Positions 7,596-14,921 of a DNA stretch of 26,167 bases are shown piece after piece. The translations under genes were made by a program, and so were the position numbers. Under the pieces are notes generated by a model that worked only from the letters and a program-made list of their open reading frames with translations, did not search any database and was not told the origin of the DNA. How positions within the stretch are numbered: the stretch's first letter is position 1; every line of letters starts with the position of its first letter. This stretch comes from an uncultured Clostridia bacterium (GTDB lineage Bacteria; Bacillota; Clostridia; TANB77; CAG-508). The stretch covers positions 1-26,167 of the forward strand of contig CAKPAB010000017.1 in the NCBI GenBank assembly GCA_934132805.1. Reading direction: 5' to 3'.

Positions 7596-7685
7596 TTATA
7601 TACGACCTCCGCGCAAGCGGTTTAGTGCTATTGCTAAAACTAGGGCAACTAGTGTTATTCCTGTTTGATTTTCTCTTTTCTTCAT
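7596..7685 (-). pseudogene. Prepilin-like protein, 5' fragment cut by the element
   Basis: This fragment has an ATG at 7685 with a strong AGGAGG ribosome binding site 8 bases upstream. It encodes MKKRENQTGITLVALV, closely matching the leader of the intact paralogue (MRKTKENQKGITLVALV). It then diverges into element sequence (LAIALNRLRGGRI) and stops at 7596. Homology ends at about 7638, and the missing continuation is the piece at 4715-5653. The short product would have a leader and a broken helix and is unlikely to assemble. It starts 31 bases after the stop of the intact paralogue, so the two prepilin genes were a tandem pair before insertion. Confidence 0.8.
7617..7632 (-). repeat. Candidate right terminal inverted repeat
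   Basis: The minus strand reads AATAGCACTAAACCGC, matching 5732-5747 at 13 of 16 positions. It lies only a few bases inside the point where the prepilin leader homology ends (about 7638). The adjacent GC-rich CCGCTTGCGCGG can form a small hairpin. Confidence 0.4.
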
Positions 7686-7716
7686 TTGTTTTGCCTCCTT
7701 TTTATTTTTCTTTTTA

Positions 7717-8856
7717 TTATTCTGCTAATTTTATTGTATATGCTTTTTCTGGTGTGCTTCCGTTTCCGGTATTATTTTCATCTATTTTAACATTAGATTT
7801 CAAAGTTATGATCGGTCGGAAAGCATATTCACTAGGATATCCACTACCAGTAGAATTATATAAAGATGTCAAATATATAATTTTTTGCATTACAACAGAA
7901 ATGCTAAAATCTGCGTAATTAGATGGAACATTAACTACACGTGATGCTATCCAATATATTGTAGAATTACTATTTCCATAATCTAAAAATAATTCATAAT
8001 ATTTTGTTTTTTTAAAATCGTTTTTTGACATTGTTTTTTCCCAATAAGTCTGTGTTATTTCTATGCTTTCATTTGCTGTTGTACTTTCTTCATTTATAGG
8101 TTGTGTTTGTTCACTTAGTTCAAGTTCTCTCCCTTGTATTCCATCTATTGTTCCATTTTTCTCTCTTGTAAATAAGTTTGGATAATTTTTATTGTCACTA
8201 TTTTTGATAGTTTTTCCATATTTTATACCATATGAATTGGTATATTGAGTGTAATCATATATCAAAGAATCTTGTATATCCTCTATTTTTATATTTTGCA
8301 CATTGCTTGCTAATTTTGAATTATTGTATAAAGTTTTACATGCTTTATCTAACAAATAAACTGCATTATTATATCCCTTTGCTCCTTGTAATGCTATTGT
8401 TGAAGTTGTTGGTGTTGCACTTATTAATCTGACTTGTCCATCTTCTACATCAAGTACTCTCCATTTTAATTCCATTTCTTGTTTTAATGTTTCTGCTGTA
8501 TTACTTGATGACCCTGAATATGTTTCTAATTCATCTAAAATTCCGTCTGTGCTTGCTGTATCCGGAATATATTCCACATAATCTCCCACATGTATTTTTC
8601 CTTCTACTTCTCCCGTTTCATCAAACATATCTGCTAGCGAAGTATATTTATTTAATTCTGTTTCGTATTCATCTAACGTCGCTTTTTGATTTGCTTCGGC
8701 CTCTGCTGATTTTTTCTTTGCCTCTTGTGCCTTTTGAAATATCCCTGTATTCGTTAGTGCCGATATTGATATTCCTGCCAGAATTAACAAAACAATAATT
8801 GTTATTACTAAAGCGACCAATGTTATCCCTTTTTGATTTTCCTTTGTTTTTCTCAT
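7717..8856 (-). CDS. Prepilin-like surface protein with DUF6273-type C-terminal domain
   Basis: The 379-residue protein has a short basic leader (MRKTKENQKG) followed by ITLVALVITIIVLLILAGISISAL, a classic prepilin N-terminal helix with a probable peptidase cut after Gly10. The glutamate usually at position 5 of the mature protein is replaced by alanine. Residues 38-70 form an Ala/Lys/Glu-rich helix (KAQEAKKKSAEAEAN). The rest is a beta-rich domain with LKWRVLDVEDGQVRLIS, the GAKGYNNAVYLLDK motif and YAFRPIITLKSNV, resembling DUF6273-type domains. No pilus assembly ATPase or peptidase gene is nearby, so whether it forms pili or a pseudopilus is unknown. It has an excellent GGAGGAG ribosome binding site and is followed by the broken paralogue. 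Confidence 0.8.
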   Translation of the reverse strand: MRKTKENQKGITLVALVITIIVLLILAGISISALTNTGIFQKAQEAKKKSAEAEANQKATLDEYETELNKYTSLADMFDETGEVEGKIHVGDYVEYIPDTASTDGILDELETYSGSSSNTAETLKQEMELKWRVLDVEDGQVRLISATPTTSTIALQGAKGYNNAVYLLDKACKTLYNNSKLASNVQNIKIEDIQDSLIYDYTQYTNSYGIKYGKTIKNSDNKNYPNLFTREKNGTIDGIQGRELELSEQTQPINEESTTANESIEITQTYWEKTMSKNDFKKTKYYELFLDYGNSNSTIYWIASRVVNVPSNYADFSISVVMQKIIYLTSLYNSTGSGYPSEYAFRPIITLKSNVKIDENNTGNGSTPEKAYTIKLAE

Positions 8857-9044
8857 TTTTCTCCTCCATTTTCATAAGTTTTCTGCAGGTTGTTCCTGTA
8901 TTACAATTTTATCATAACAAAATTCACATTTCAACAATTTTTTTATGTTTTTTATCCAATTTTCAACTCCAATTTTTACCATTTCTCTTTTTCTTTGTTA
9001 TCTCTAATTTCTAATAAAACATCTTCTTCTAAATTTTAAGAAAA

Positions 9045-9073
9045 AAAAGGTACCATTATTTTTGGTACCTTTT
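9045..9073 (-). terminator. Intrinsic terminator overlapping the end of the FxLYD gene
   Basis: Arms 9045-9055 and 9063-9073 form an 11-bp perfect stem (AAAAGGTACCA) around a 7-base loop, followed by eight T on the minus strand. The stop codon of the upstream gene (9056-9058) lies in the loop, so the last codons form one arm. Confidence 0.88.
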
Positions 9074-9604
9074 AATATTAATATTTAAATCATATGCATT
9101 AGAGTAATCTAATGTTGTTATTATATTCAATTGTTTTGTTTCTCCAGCTTGTAGTGCATCAACAATTCCGCCTAATGTAACAAGTTTATTTCCGTTTTTA
9201 TCTAGCAAAGTTACATCCACAAGTGCTGTCTTTTTTTCCTTATTTCCCACATTTGTTACATCTGCTGTCAATATTGTTTGTTGTTCTGTTTCAGTTAATT
9301 TTATGTTTTCAAATTTCAAATCATCCACTTGCTTTGTTTCATTTAATTTTGAACTTTTATTTAATTTTGTTCCATCATCTAATATCTCCACAAACTCTTG
9401 TGACTCATATTCTTCAGCTGTTATTGTTGGTGTTTTTTCATCATTATTTTTTCTAATTTTTTGTACTGTTATAATTGCTAATGCAATCAATATTGCTACT
9501 AAGATTATTATTGATATAGTTTTTCTTTTTTTATTTCTAATTTTCTTTTTCTTTGAATCGTGTACTTTTGTTTTTTTTATTTTGTTTTGGTTATTTTTTT
9601 TCAT
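9056..9604 (-). CDS. Membrane-anchored FxLYD-domain-like protein
   Basis: This 182-residue protein has a very basic cytoplasmic start (residues 1-28, Lys/Arg/Asn-rich), one membrane helix (about 29-47, TISIIILVAILIALAIITV) and an extracytoplasmic domain. The C-terminal part (about 95-180) has alternating strands such as ILTADVTNVGNKEK, TALVDVTLLDKNGN and GGIVDALQAGETKQLNI. This pattern is typical of FxLYD-type domains, which occur in many Gram-positive lipoproteins and membrane proteins of unknown function. The start has a GGAGG site. It has its own strong promoter (9636-9664) and its own terminator, so it is a one-gene unit between clpC and the prepilin genes. I do not know its function. Confidence 0.75.
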   Translation of the reverse strand: MKKNNQNKIKKTKVHDSKKKKIRNKKRKTISIIILVAILIALAIITVQKIRKNNDEKTPTITAEEYESQEFVEILDDGTKLNKSSKLNETKQVDDLKFENIKLTETEQQTILTADVTNVGNKEKKTALVDVTLLDKNGNKLVTLGGIVDALQAGETKQLNIITTLDYSNAYDLNINIKRYQK

Positions 9605-9635
9605 TTGAATTCCTCCATTTTTGTTTTCTAAAAAT

Positions 9636-9664
9636 ACTATATCATAATTTTAGATTTAGTTCAA
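9636..9664 (-). promoter_or_regulatory. Sigma-A promoter of the FxLYD gene
   Basis: The minus strand has TTGAAC (9664-9659), a 17-base spacer and TATAGT (9641-9636). The predicted start is about 25 bases before the coding start. The -35 sits just before the clpC stop on the map. Confidence 0.65.
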
Positions 9665-9667
9665 TGA

Positions 9668-12166
9668 CTATTTAAGAGAAATTTTATTAACCTTACCTTT
9701 TACTAGTTTTCCATCCAAAATGTCCTCTGCCAACTTGTCTTCCAATAGATTTTGAATTGTTCTTCTTAAAGGTCTAGCACCAAAGTTTTTATCAATTCCC
9801 TCTTTAGCAATTTTTTCTTTAACATCTGGCAAAAACTCAACTTCATATTTTTGCTCTTTTAGTCTATTTGCAACTTCTTTAAGCATAATATCTATAATTT
9901 GATTAATATCCTTGTCATTTAGTTTATGGAATACAATTATTTCATCAATACGATTTATAAATTCTGGTTTTAGTTCTTTTTTCAATTCAGCCATGACTTC
10001 TTTTTTAATTTCTTCATATTCTTTTTTTGCTTTTTCATCTTGTGCTGAATTTTCTTTCGAATTCTTTGTTTTATTTTCATTATCTTTTACTTTTTCGCTT
10101 GTAGAACTATTTGCAAATCCTAATTGTTTTCTATCAGTAATTAATCTGGCTCCTAAATTTGAAGTCATTATTATAACTGTATTTTTAAAGTTTACTGTTC
10201 TTCCTTGACTGTCTGTTAATCTACCGTCTTCTAGTATTTGAAGTAACATATTCATAACATCTGGATGTGCTTTTTCTATTTCGTCAAATAGTACTACTGA
10301 ATATGGTTTTCTTCTTATTTTTTCAGTTAACTGACCTCCATCATCAAAACCAACATATCCTGGAGGTGCCCCTATTAATTTTGATACTGAGTGTGGCTCC
10401 ATAAATTCTGACATGTCTAGTCTTATCATTGCATTTTCATCACCAAATAATGCTTCTGCTAATGCTTTTGAAAGTTCTGTTTTTCCTACACCAGTTGGTC
10501 CTAAAAATAAGAATGAGCCTATTGGTCTGTTTGGGTCTTTTAGCCCAACTCTCCCTCTTCTTATAGCTTTTGAAACCGCTTCTACTGCTTCATTTTGTCC
10601 GATTACTCTTTTATGCAATTCTTTTTCAAGATTTTTTAATTTTTCATTCTCATCTTCAGTTATTTTCTTAGCTGGAATACCTGTCCAATTAGCAATAACT
10701 TCAGCAATATTTTCTTCTGTTATTGTTACAACTGATTTGCTATTTTTGTTTTTCCACTTGCTCTGTTCTTTTTCAAACTTTTCTCTTAAAGTTTTTTCTT
10801 TATCTCTTAACTCTGCAGCCTTTTCGAACTTTTGATTTAATACAGCTTCTTCTTTTTCATTTTTCGTTTTTTCAATTTCTTCTTGTAGTTCTTTTAAACT
10901 ATCTGGCTCTGTATATGTTTTTAATCTTGCTCTTGAAGATGCCTCGTCAATTAGGTCAATGGCTTTGTCTGGTAAAAATCTGTCATTTACATATCTAACA
11001 GCTAATTTAACAGCTGATTGAATTGCTTCATCTGTTATCTTTACATTGTGATGTGCTTCATATTTGTCCCTAATTCCTTTCAATATTTGAATTGTGTCTT
11101 TTTCTGATGGCTCATTTACAGTAACTGTGCTGAATCTTCTTTCAAGTGCTGCATCTTTTTCTATAAATTTTCTGTATTCATTTAATGTTGTTGCTCCTAC
11201 TAATTGAATTTCACCTCTTGCAAGTAATGGTTTTAAAATGTTTGCAGCATCAATTGCACCTTCTGCTGCTCCTGCTCCAACTATTGTGTGAATTTCATCT
11301 ATAAAAAGAATTATATCTCCTGCTTTTTTCACTTCGTTTAATGCTTTTTTTATTCTTTCTTCAAAATCACCTCTATATTTTGCACCTGCAACCATTCCAG
11401 ATATGTCAAGTGTTACAACTCTTTTGTCTTTTAATACTTCTGGGACATCTCCTGATACTATTTTTTGTGCTAATCCTTCTACTGCTGCGGTTTTTCCAAC
11501 ACCTGGCTCACCTATTAAGCACGGATTGTTTTTTGTTCTTCTTGATAAAATTTCAATTACTCTTTCAATTTCTTGCTTTCTTCCTATTACTGGGTCTAGT
11601 TTTCCTTCTTCTGCTTTTTTGGTTAAGTCTTCACCAAATTGGTTTAATGTTGGTGTTTGATTGTAACTTCCTTTGCCTCTTCTTTTTGCTCCGTTTGTAT
11701 TTCTTGAGTTTTCATCATTTGAGTTATAATCTTCTCCTTCATTTATTACTTTTACTATTTCATTATATAATTTGGGTATATTTGTGTTTAAATCTAATAA
11801 TATTTTGGCTGCTATACAGTCACCTTCTCTTAGTATTCCTATTAATATATGTTCTGTTCCAATGTAGTTATATCCCAATTTTCTTGCTTCTATAAATGCT
11901 GCTTCTACAATTCTTTTAGTTCTTGGTGTAAAATCAATAATGTTTTCAATTGGCTCATCTCTGCCTATTAATTCTTCAATTTTGTTTAAAATATCATCAG
12001 CTGTTATGTCTTGATTTTCTAATACTTTTGATGCTATTCCATTTCCTTCTTTAGCTAGTCCGTATAATATGTGTTCTGTTCCTATATAATTATGTCCTAA
12101 TTCTAAAGCTATGTCATTTGCAATTTCTATTGCTTTGTTTGCTCTACTTGTAAATTTATATGTCAT
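9668..12166 (-). CDS. clpC: ATP-dependent Clp protease ATP-binding subunit ClpC
   Basis: ClpC is a hexameric AAA+ unfoldase that feeds proteins, including arginine-phosphorylated ones, into ClpP. The 832 residues contain two N-terminal Clp repeats (about 1-140, with GHNYIGTEHIL and GYNYIGTEHIL), the first AAA domain with Walker A GEPGVGKT (219-226) and LFIDEIHT, a UVR-type coiled-coil middle domain (about 424-465), and the second AAA domain with GPTGVGKT (556-563) and LFDEIEKAHPD. An unusual polar insert (about 684-725, rich in Lys, Glu, Asn and Ser) sits after the GFANSS segment of the second AAA domain. It is the last gene of the operon, 45 bases after mcsB, with a GAGGTG ribosome binding site. 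Expression should be controlled by CtsR from the operon promoter. Confidence 0.97.
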   Translation of the reverse strand: MTYKFTSRANKAIEIANDIALELGHNYIGTEHILYGLAKEGNGIASKVLENQDITADDILNKIEELIGRDEPIENIIDFTPRTKRIVEAAFIEARKLGYNYIGTEHILIGILREGDCIAAKILLDLNTNIPKLYNEIVKVINEGEDYNSNDENSRNTNGAKRRGKGSYNQTPTLNQFGEDLTKKAEEGKLDPVIGRKQEIERVIEILSRRTKNNPCLIGEPGVGKTAAVEGLAQKIVSGDVPEVLKDKRVVTLDISGMVAGAKYRGDFEERIKKALNEVKKAGDIILFIDEIHTIVGAGAAEGAIDAANILKPLLARGEIQLVGATTLNEYRKFIEKDAALERRFSTVTVNEPSEKDTIQILKGIRDKYEAHHNVKITDEAIQSAVKLAVRYVNDRFLPDKAIDLIDEASSRARLKTYTEPDSLKELQEEIEKTKNEKEEAVLNQKFEKAAELRDKEKTLREKFEKEQSKWKNKNSKSVVTITEENIAEVIANWTGIPAKKITEDENEKLKNLEKELHKRVIGQNEAVEAVSKAIRRGRVGLKDPNRPIGSFLFLGPTGVGKTELSKALAEALFGDENAMIRLDMSEFMEPHSVSKLIGAPPGYVGFDDGGQLTEKIRRKPYSVVLFDEIEKAHPDVMNMLLQILEDGRLTDSQGRTVNFKNTVIIMTSNLGARLITDRKQLGFANSSTSEKVKDNENKTKNSKENSAQDEKAKKEYEEIKKEVMAELKKELKPEFINRIDEIIVFHKLNDKDINQIIDIMLKEVANRLKEQKYEVEFLPDVKEKIAKEGIDKNFGARPLRRTIQNLLEDKLAEDILDGKLVKGKVNKISLK

Positions 12167-12211
12167 TTTAATTCACCTCTTTCTTTAATTTTTGCGTCCA
12201 TTTTAGGACTT

Positions 12212-13219
12212 TTAATTATTCATTATCTGCTTTACAACTTCTGCTCTCTTTATGTCGCGTTCCAAAGCTTCATAGTGTCCACCTAAATATTTTTGCATGT
12301 TTGCTGGTTTTGTATATAAAATTAATTGTTGAACTTTGCTATCATTTAATTCTGGTAATATTCCTAAATCTGTTCCCATTTTTATGTTTGATATTAGCTT
12401 TTGAGATTCTTCTAAAGATATTTTTCTACAATTGCTTAATATTCCATAACTTCTGTATATAGTATCTTCTAAATCAAGTGTGTCTTTTGCTAAAAATTTT
12501 CTTGCTTTTCTTTCTTGTTCAATTAATTTTTCTGTTACTATTTTGATGTTTTCAACTATTTCTTGTTCTGTAACTCCCAATGTTCTTTTATTAGAAATTT
12601 GAAAAATGTCTCCAAGTTCTTTGCTGTTCTCTCCATATGCCCCTACAATGTTTACTCCAAAATTGTTTATTGTATAAAATACTTTATTGATGTTTTTTGT
12701 TATTGTAAGTGCTGGTAAATGCACCATTACAGATGCTTTTAAGCCTGTACCACAATTTGTTGGCAAACTTGTTAGGTATCCATATTTTTTGCTTGTTGCA
12801 TATCCTAAAACTTCTTCAATTTTTTGGTCTAGTTCTATTGCGTAATTTAATGTATTTTCTAACTCTAGTCCACTGCTAAATACTTGAATTTTTAAGTGGT
12901 CTTCATCATTTATCATTATGCAAATATTTTCTTCGTCATTTATTAGTATTGCTCCATTTTGATTCTGCATTGCGTATTCTGGACTTATTAAGTTTTTTTC
13001 TACTAAACTCATTTTGGTGATGTCATCCATGTCTTTTAGTTCTAAATATTTTAAACCATATCCTATTGCATATACATTTTCTTTTATTTTATTTTTTAAG
13101 TTTTCTATATCTTTTTCGTCTTTTAAATTAAACTTGAACTCTGGTAGATTTCTTGCAAATCTTATTCTTGTACTTGTTACTACATCTGATTCTTTTCCAC
13201 TTTGTAAATACCAATTCAT
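12212..13219 (-). CDS. mcsB: Protein arginine kinase McsB
   Basis: McsB phosphorylates arginine residues on misfolded proteins, marking them for ClpCP, and inactivates CtsR under stress. The 335 residues belong to the ATP:guanido phosphotransferase fold. Visible features are STRIRFARNLPEF (16-27), the NDEDHLKIQ segment (104-112), the substrate-loop cysteine in SLPTNCGTGLKASVMVHLPAL (151-171) and the RDIKRA motif (321-326), which matches the RDxxRA arginine-phosphate-binding motif of the family. The ATG at 13219 is chosen: AAAGGAAG lies 7 bases upstream and MNWYL fits the family. A longer frame would need a TTG lying before that site. It sits between mcsA and clpC. Confidence 0.95.
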   Translation of the reverse strand: MNWYLQSGKESDVVTSTRIRFARNLPEFKFNLKDEKDIENLKNKIKENVYAIGYGLKYLELKDMDDITKMSLVEKNLISPEYAMQNQNGAILINDEENICIMINDEDHLKIQVFSSGLELENTLNYAIELDQKIEEVLGYATSKKYGYLTSLPTNCGTGLKASVMVHLPALTITKNINKVFYTINNFGVNIVGAYGENSKELGDIFQISNKRTLGVTEQEIVENIKIVTEKLIEQERKARKFLAKDTLDLEDTIYRSYGILSNCRKISLEESQKLISNIKMGTDLGILPELNDSKVQQLILYTKPANMQKYLGGHYEALERDIKRAEVVKQIMNN

Positions 13220-13323
13220 TTTTTTACTTCCTTTCAAAAATATTATTTTTAGTTTTTGGTTTTATTTTTTACTTGTCTGTATTACATTGTTTCCAATATA
13301 TAATTGCTTAAAAGAAAATGTCT

Positions 13324-13878
13324 TTATTTTGACATTTTCTTGATTTCGTCTCTTATTTTTGCTGCATCTTCATATCTCTCTTCTTTTATTGCTAGTTTTA
13401 AATCTTCTTGTAGTTTTTCTATTTTATTTTCTTCTTTGTTTTCTTTTTTGTCTATGTTTTTACTTTTTTCTTTAAAGTTTACTTTATTGTCTGATATTTT
13501 TCCTATTCTTCCATTGTGTCTATTGGCTCCTTGCAATTTTTTTAATATTGGGTCCATTCTGTCTTCAAAAACATCATAACAGTTTGCACATCCATATCTT
13601 CCAGTATTTATTATGTCGTCAAATGTTGAGCCACAACTATCACAAGTTAGTTGTTTTACTCCGTTTATTAAAGGCATAAATTCTGGTGTGCTAAAGTCTT
13701 CTAAGAAGCTTCCAAAAAAGCTTGGTATGTCTAATGATGGCATACTAAAGTCCATTTTTGATGATATTCCTAGTTTTTGGCTACATTCTTCACATAAGTG
13801 CATTTCTTTTTTTACTCCATTGATATTTTCTGAGTATCTAACATTTGCTTCTCTTTTTCCACAGTTTTCACATAACAT
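13324..13878 (-). CDS. mcsA: McsA, zinc-binding activator of McsB
   Basis: McsA binds zinc and activates the McsB kinase; with McsB it modulates CtsR and ClpC. The 184 residues have four CxxC pairs (about 3/6, 29/32, 79/82 and 97/100), a Phe/Pro-rich link between them (SFFGSFLEDF), and a C-terminal UVR motif (KLQEDLKLAIKEERYEDAAK). The start is placed at the ATG at 13878 because an AAGGAG site lies 8 bases upstream; a GTG at 13887 overlaps that site. The gene follows ctsR after a 105-base gap holding degenerate copies of the ctsR 3' end. Confidence 0.93.
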   Translation of the reverse strand: MLCENCGKREANVRYSENINGVKKEMHLCEECSQKLGISSKMDFSMPSLDIPSFFGSFLEDFSTPEFMPLINGVKQLTCDSCGSTFDDIINTGRYGCANCYDVFEDRMDPILKKLQGANRHNGRIGKISDNKVNFKEKSKNIDKKENKEENKIEKLQEDLKLAIKEERYEDAAKIRDEIKKMSK

Positions 13879-13911
13879 ATTAATCACTCCTTTTAATTTT
13901 TTATTTTTTGC

Positions 13912-14019
13912 CTATGTTTAATAACATATCTTTGAATATTATATTTTAATCGATATTTAATGTCGTATTTTTAGTATTTCTTCTTAATCGATGTTTAACA
14001 GCATATTTTTGAATATTCT
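13912..14019. repeat. Three degenerate tandem copies of the ctsR 3' end
   Basis: Three units with a period of 38-39 bases lie at about 13912-13945, 13946-13983 and 13984-14019. The last is the true ctsR end, coding IFKNMLLNID. In the unit farthest from ctsR the minus strand still reads IFKDMLLNIG, while the middle copy has decayed (ILKIRH, then stop). The simplest reading is an old tandem duplication in the ctsR-mcsA spacer. Confidence 0.65.
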
Positions 14020-14433
14020 TGCTCGTACTTCGTCTTTTATTTCTTTGTTAAGTTTTAAAACATTGTCACTTGTTGCTACTTTTAATAGTTTGGCTTCTTG
14101 AGATGTTATTATATTATATGTCAGGAAGTCACTTATCAAAATGTCTATATCATTTGTTGTTATTGTTTTTCCTATATTATTTATTATATGCATTATATAG
14201 TCTGATTTTGTGTTTGTTATTTTTTTGATTTTGATGTTTCCTCCACCACCCCTTTTGCTTTCTACATAGTATCCTTGTGATGGTTTAAATCTTGTTGATA
14301 TTACATAGTTTATTTGTGATGGTACACAGTTAAAGTATTGCGCTAGTTCATTTCTTTGTATTTCTATTAAGTCACTTTCGTCTTCATCAAATAAATCTTT
14401 TATGAATTCTTCTATGACATCTGACATTCTCAT
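13984..14433 (-). CDS. ctsR: Class III heat-shock repressor CtsR
   Basis: CtsR is a dimeric winged-helix repressor of clp genes. The 149 residues start MRMSDVIEEFIKDLF, continue with the helix-turn-helix RNELAQYFNCVPSQINYVISTRF and the wing ESKRGGGGNIKIKK, whose glycine-rich tip contacts DNA and acts as the heat sensor in the family. The C-terminal half (about 75-145) fits the dimer and McsB-interaction domain. The ATG at 14433 has AGGAGG 8 bases upstream. It is the first gene of the operon and should repress itself through the two operators found upstream. Confidence 0.95.
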   Translation of the reverse strand: MRMSDVIEEFIKDLFDEDESDLIEIQRNELAQYFNCVPSQINYVISTRFKPSQGYYVESKRGGGGNIKIKKITNTKSDYIMHIINNIGKTITTNDIDILISDFLTYNIITSQEAKLLKVATSDNVLKLNKEIKDEVRARIFKNMLLNID

Positions 14434-14526
14434 TTTATCAGCCTCCTTTTGATTTTTTTGTCTTTTTGTGCGTTTTTCTAACTTTTATTTTTTGTCTATG
14501 TTAATCTTATTAAAATGTGTTTTGTC

Positions 14527-14543
14527 TTTGACTTTCTTTGACC
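14527..14543 (-). promoter_or_regulatory. CtsR operator downstream of the -10
   Basis: The minus strand reads GGTCAAA-GAA-AGTCAAA, a tandem heptad with 3-base spacing as in the known CtsR consensus (one mismatch in the second half). It overlaps the expected transcription start. Confidence 0.85.
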
Positions 14544-14552
14544 TACATTTAT

Positions 14553-14580
14553 ATTATACTCATGTTTTGTGATAATGCAA
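14553..14580 (-). promoter_or_regulatory. Promoter of the ctsR operon
   Basis: TTGCAT (14580-14575) and TATAAT (14558-14553) are separated by 16 bases on the minus strand. The promoter lies between two CtsR operators. The leader to ctsR is about 110 bases and T/A-rich with no clear structure. Confidence 0.75.
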
Positions 14581-14588
14581 TTTCTTTT

Positions 14589-14605
14589 TTTGACCTTTTC
14601 TGACC
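14589..14605 (-). promoter_or_regulatory. CtsR operator upstream of the -35
   Basis: The minus strand reads GGTCAGA-AAA-GGTCAAA, again a 7-3-7 tandem heptad with one mismatch from the consensus. Together with the site at 14527-14543 it brackets the promoter. Confidence 0.8.
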
Positions 14606-14643
14606 TTATTGGTGCTTTATTCTGTTATTTTCTTGTTTTATCT

Positions 14644-14850
14644 TTATTTTTCTCTTTTTTTTGTTATATTTTCTAACTTTTCTACATTTTCTTTTTGCTT
14701 TGACATTGGTACCCATGCAAAATATGATGTTACAAATTCCCCATATCTTGTTGTGTCTTCTCCCTCTTCTTCTCCATATTTTTTTGATTTGTCTTTATTC
14801 TGTTTTCCTAAATTTTCACTTAATATTTGATTTTTGAATTTATTTTCCAT
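14644..14850 (-). CDS. Small charged hypothetical protein
   Basis: This encodes 68 residues (MENKFKNQILSENLGKQN...), rich in Lys and Glu, with a central aromatic stretch YGEFVTSYFAWVP and no membrane helix or signal. The ATG at 14850 lies 10 bases after a perfect AGGAGG. A second ATG three codons earlier (14859) is too close to it. The ribosome binding site and coding composition favour a real gene, but I recognise no family. It is upstream of and co-directional with the ctsR operon, whose promoter lies in the 210-base gap. It is divergent from ylbJ. Confidence 0.55.
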   Translation of the reverse strand: MENKFKNQILSENLGKQNKDKSKKYGEEEGEDTTRYGEFVTSYFAWVPMSKQKENVEKLENITKKREK

Positions 14851-14890
14851 AAAGCACATACCTCCTGTTTTAAAGCATGTGCTTTTTTTT
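14851..14890. promoter_or_regulatory. Stem-loop holding the small gene's ribosome binding site
   Basis: Arms 14851-14859 (AAAGCACAT) and 14877-14885 form a perfect 9-bp stem. On the minus strand the AGGAGG site of the small gene lies in the loop and the ATG directly follows the stem. On the plus strand the stem is followed by a run of T, so it looks like an intrinsic terminator in that direction, shielding ylbJ from read-through. Either or both uses are possible. Confidence 0.55.
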
Positions 14891-14921
14891 AGGTTTTATT
14901 CAATTTTACAATACAAAATGC

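Larger units (their letters stand above)
5651..7637 (-). mobile_element. Degenerate IS91-family/tyrosine recombinase element inserted in a prepilin gene
   Basis: About 2 kb of sequence separates the two halves of a prepilin-like gene. It carries a tyrosine recombinase gene followed by an IS91-family transposase relic, both read leftward. Paired recombinase-transposase organisation is known for some IS91-family members. Both genes are damaged, so the element is probably immobile. Its edges are set from where prepilin homology stops (about 5650 and 7638). Near the edges are a candidate inverted repeat pair (5732-5747 and 7617-7632) and an extra palindrome on the left (5659-5729). I could not identify a target duplication or the GAAC/CAAG target tetranucleotide typical of IS91. 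Confidence 0.65.

Noticed and set aside
8669..8875. Charged 68-codon minus-strand frame over the prepilin leader
   Set aside because: It is an alternative frame of the well-supported prepilin-like gene, whose leader and helix are conserved in the paralogue.
8857..9042. Possible promoter or riboswitch upstream of the intact prepilin-like gene
   Set aside because: Only poor -35/-10 matches with wrong spacing and a 4-bp hairpin are visible; no c-di-GMP riboswitch pattern recognised.
13220..13237. Longer McsB start at a TTG (and likewise TTG starts for eno and recN, GTG for mcsA)
   Set aside because: Each longer start overlaps or precedes the clear ribosome binding site of an ATG that gives the normal family N-terminus.
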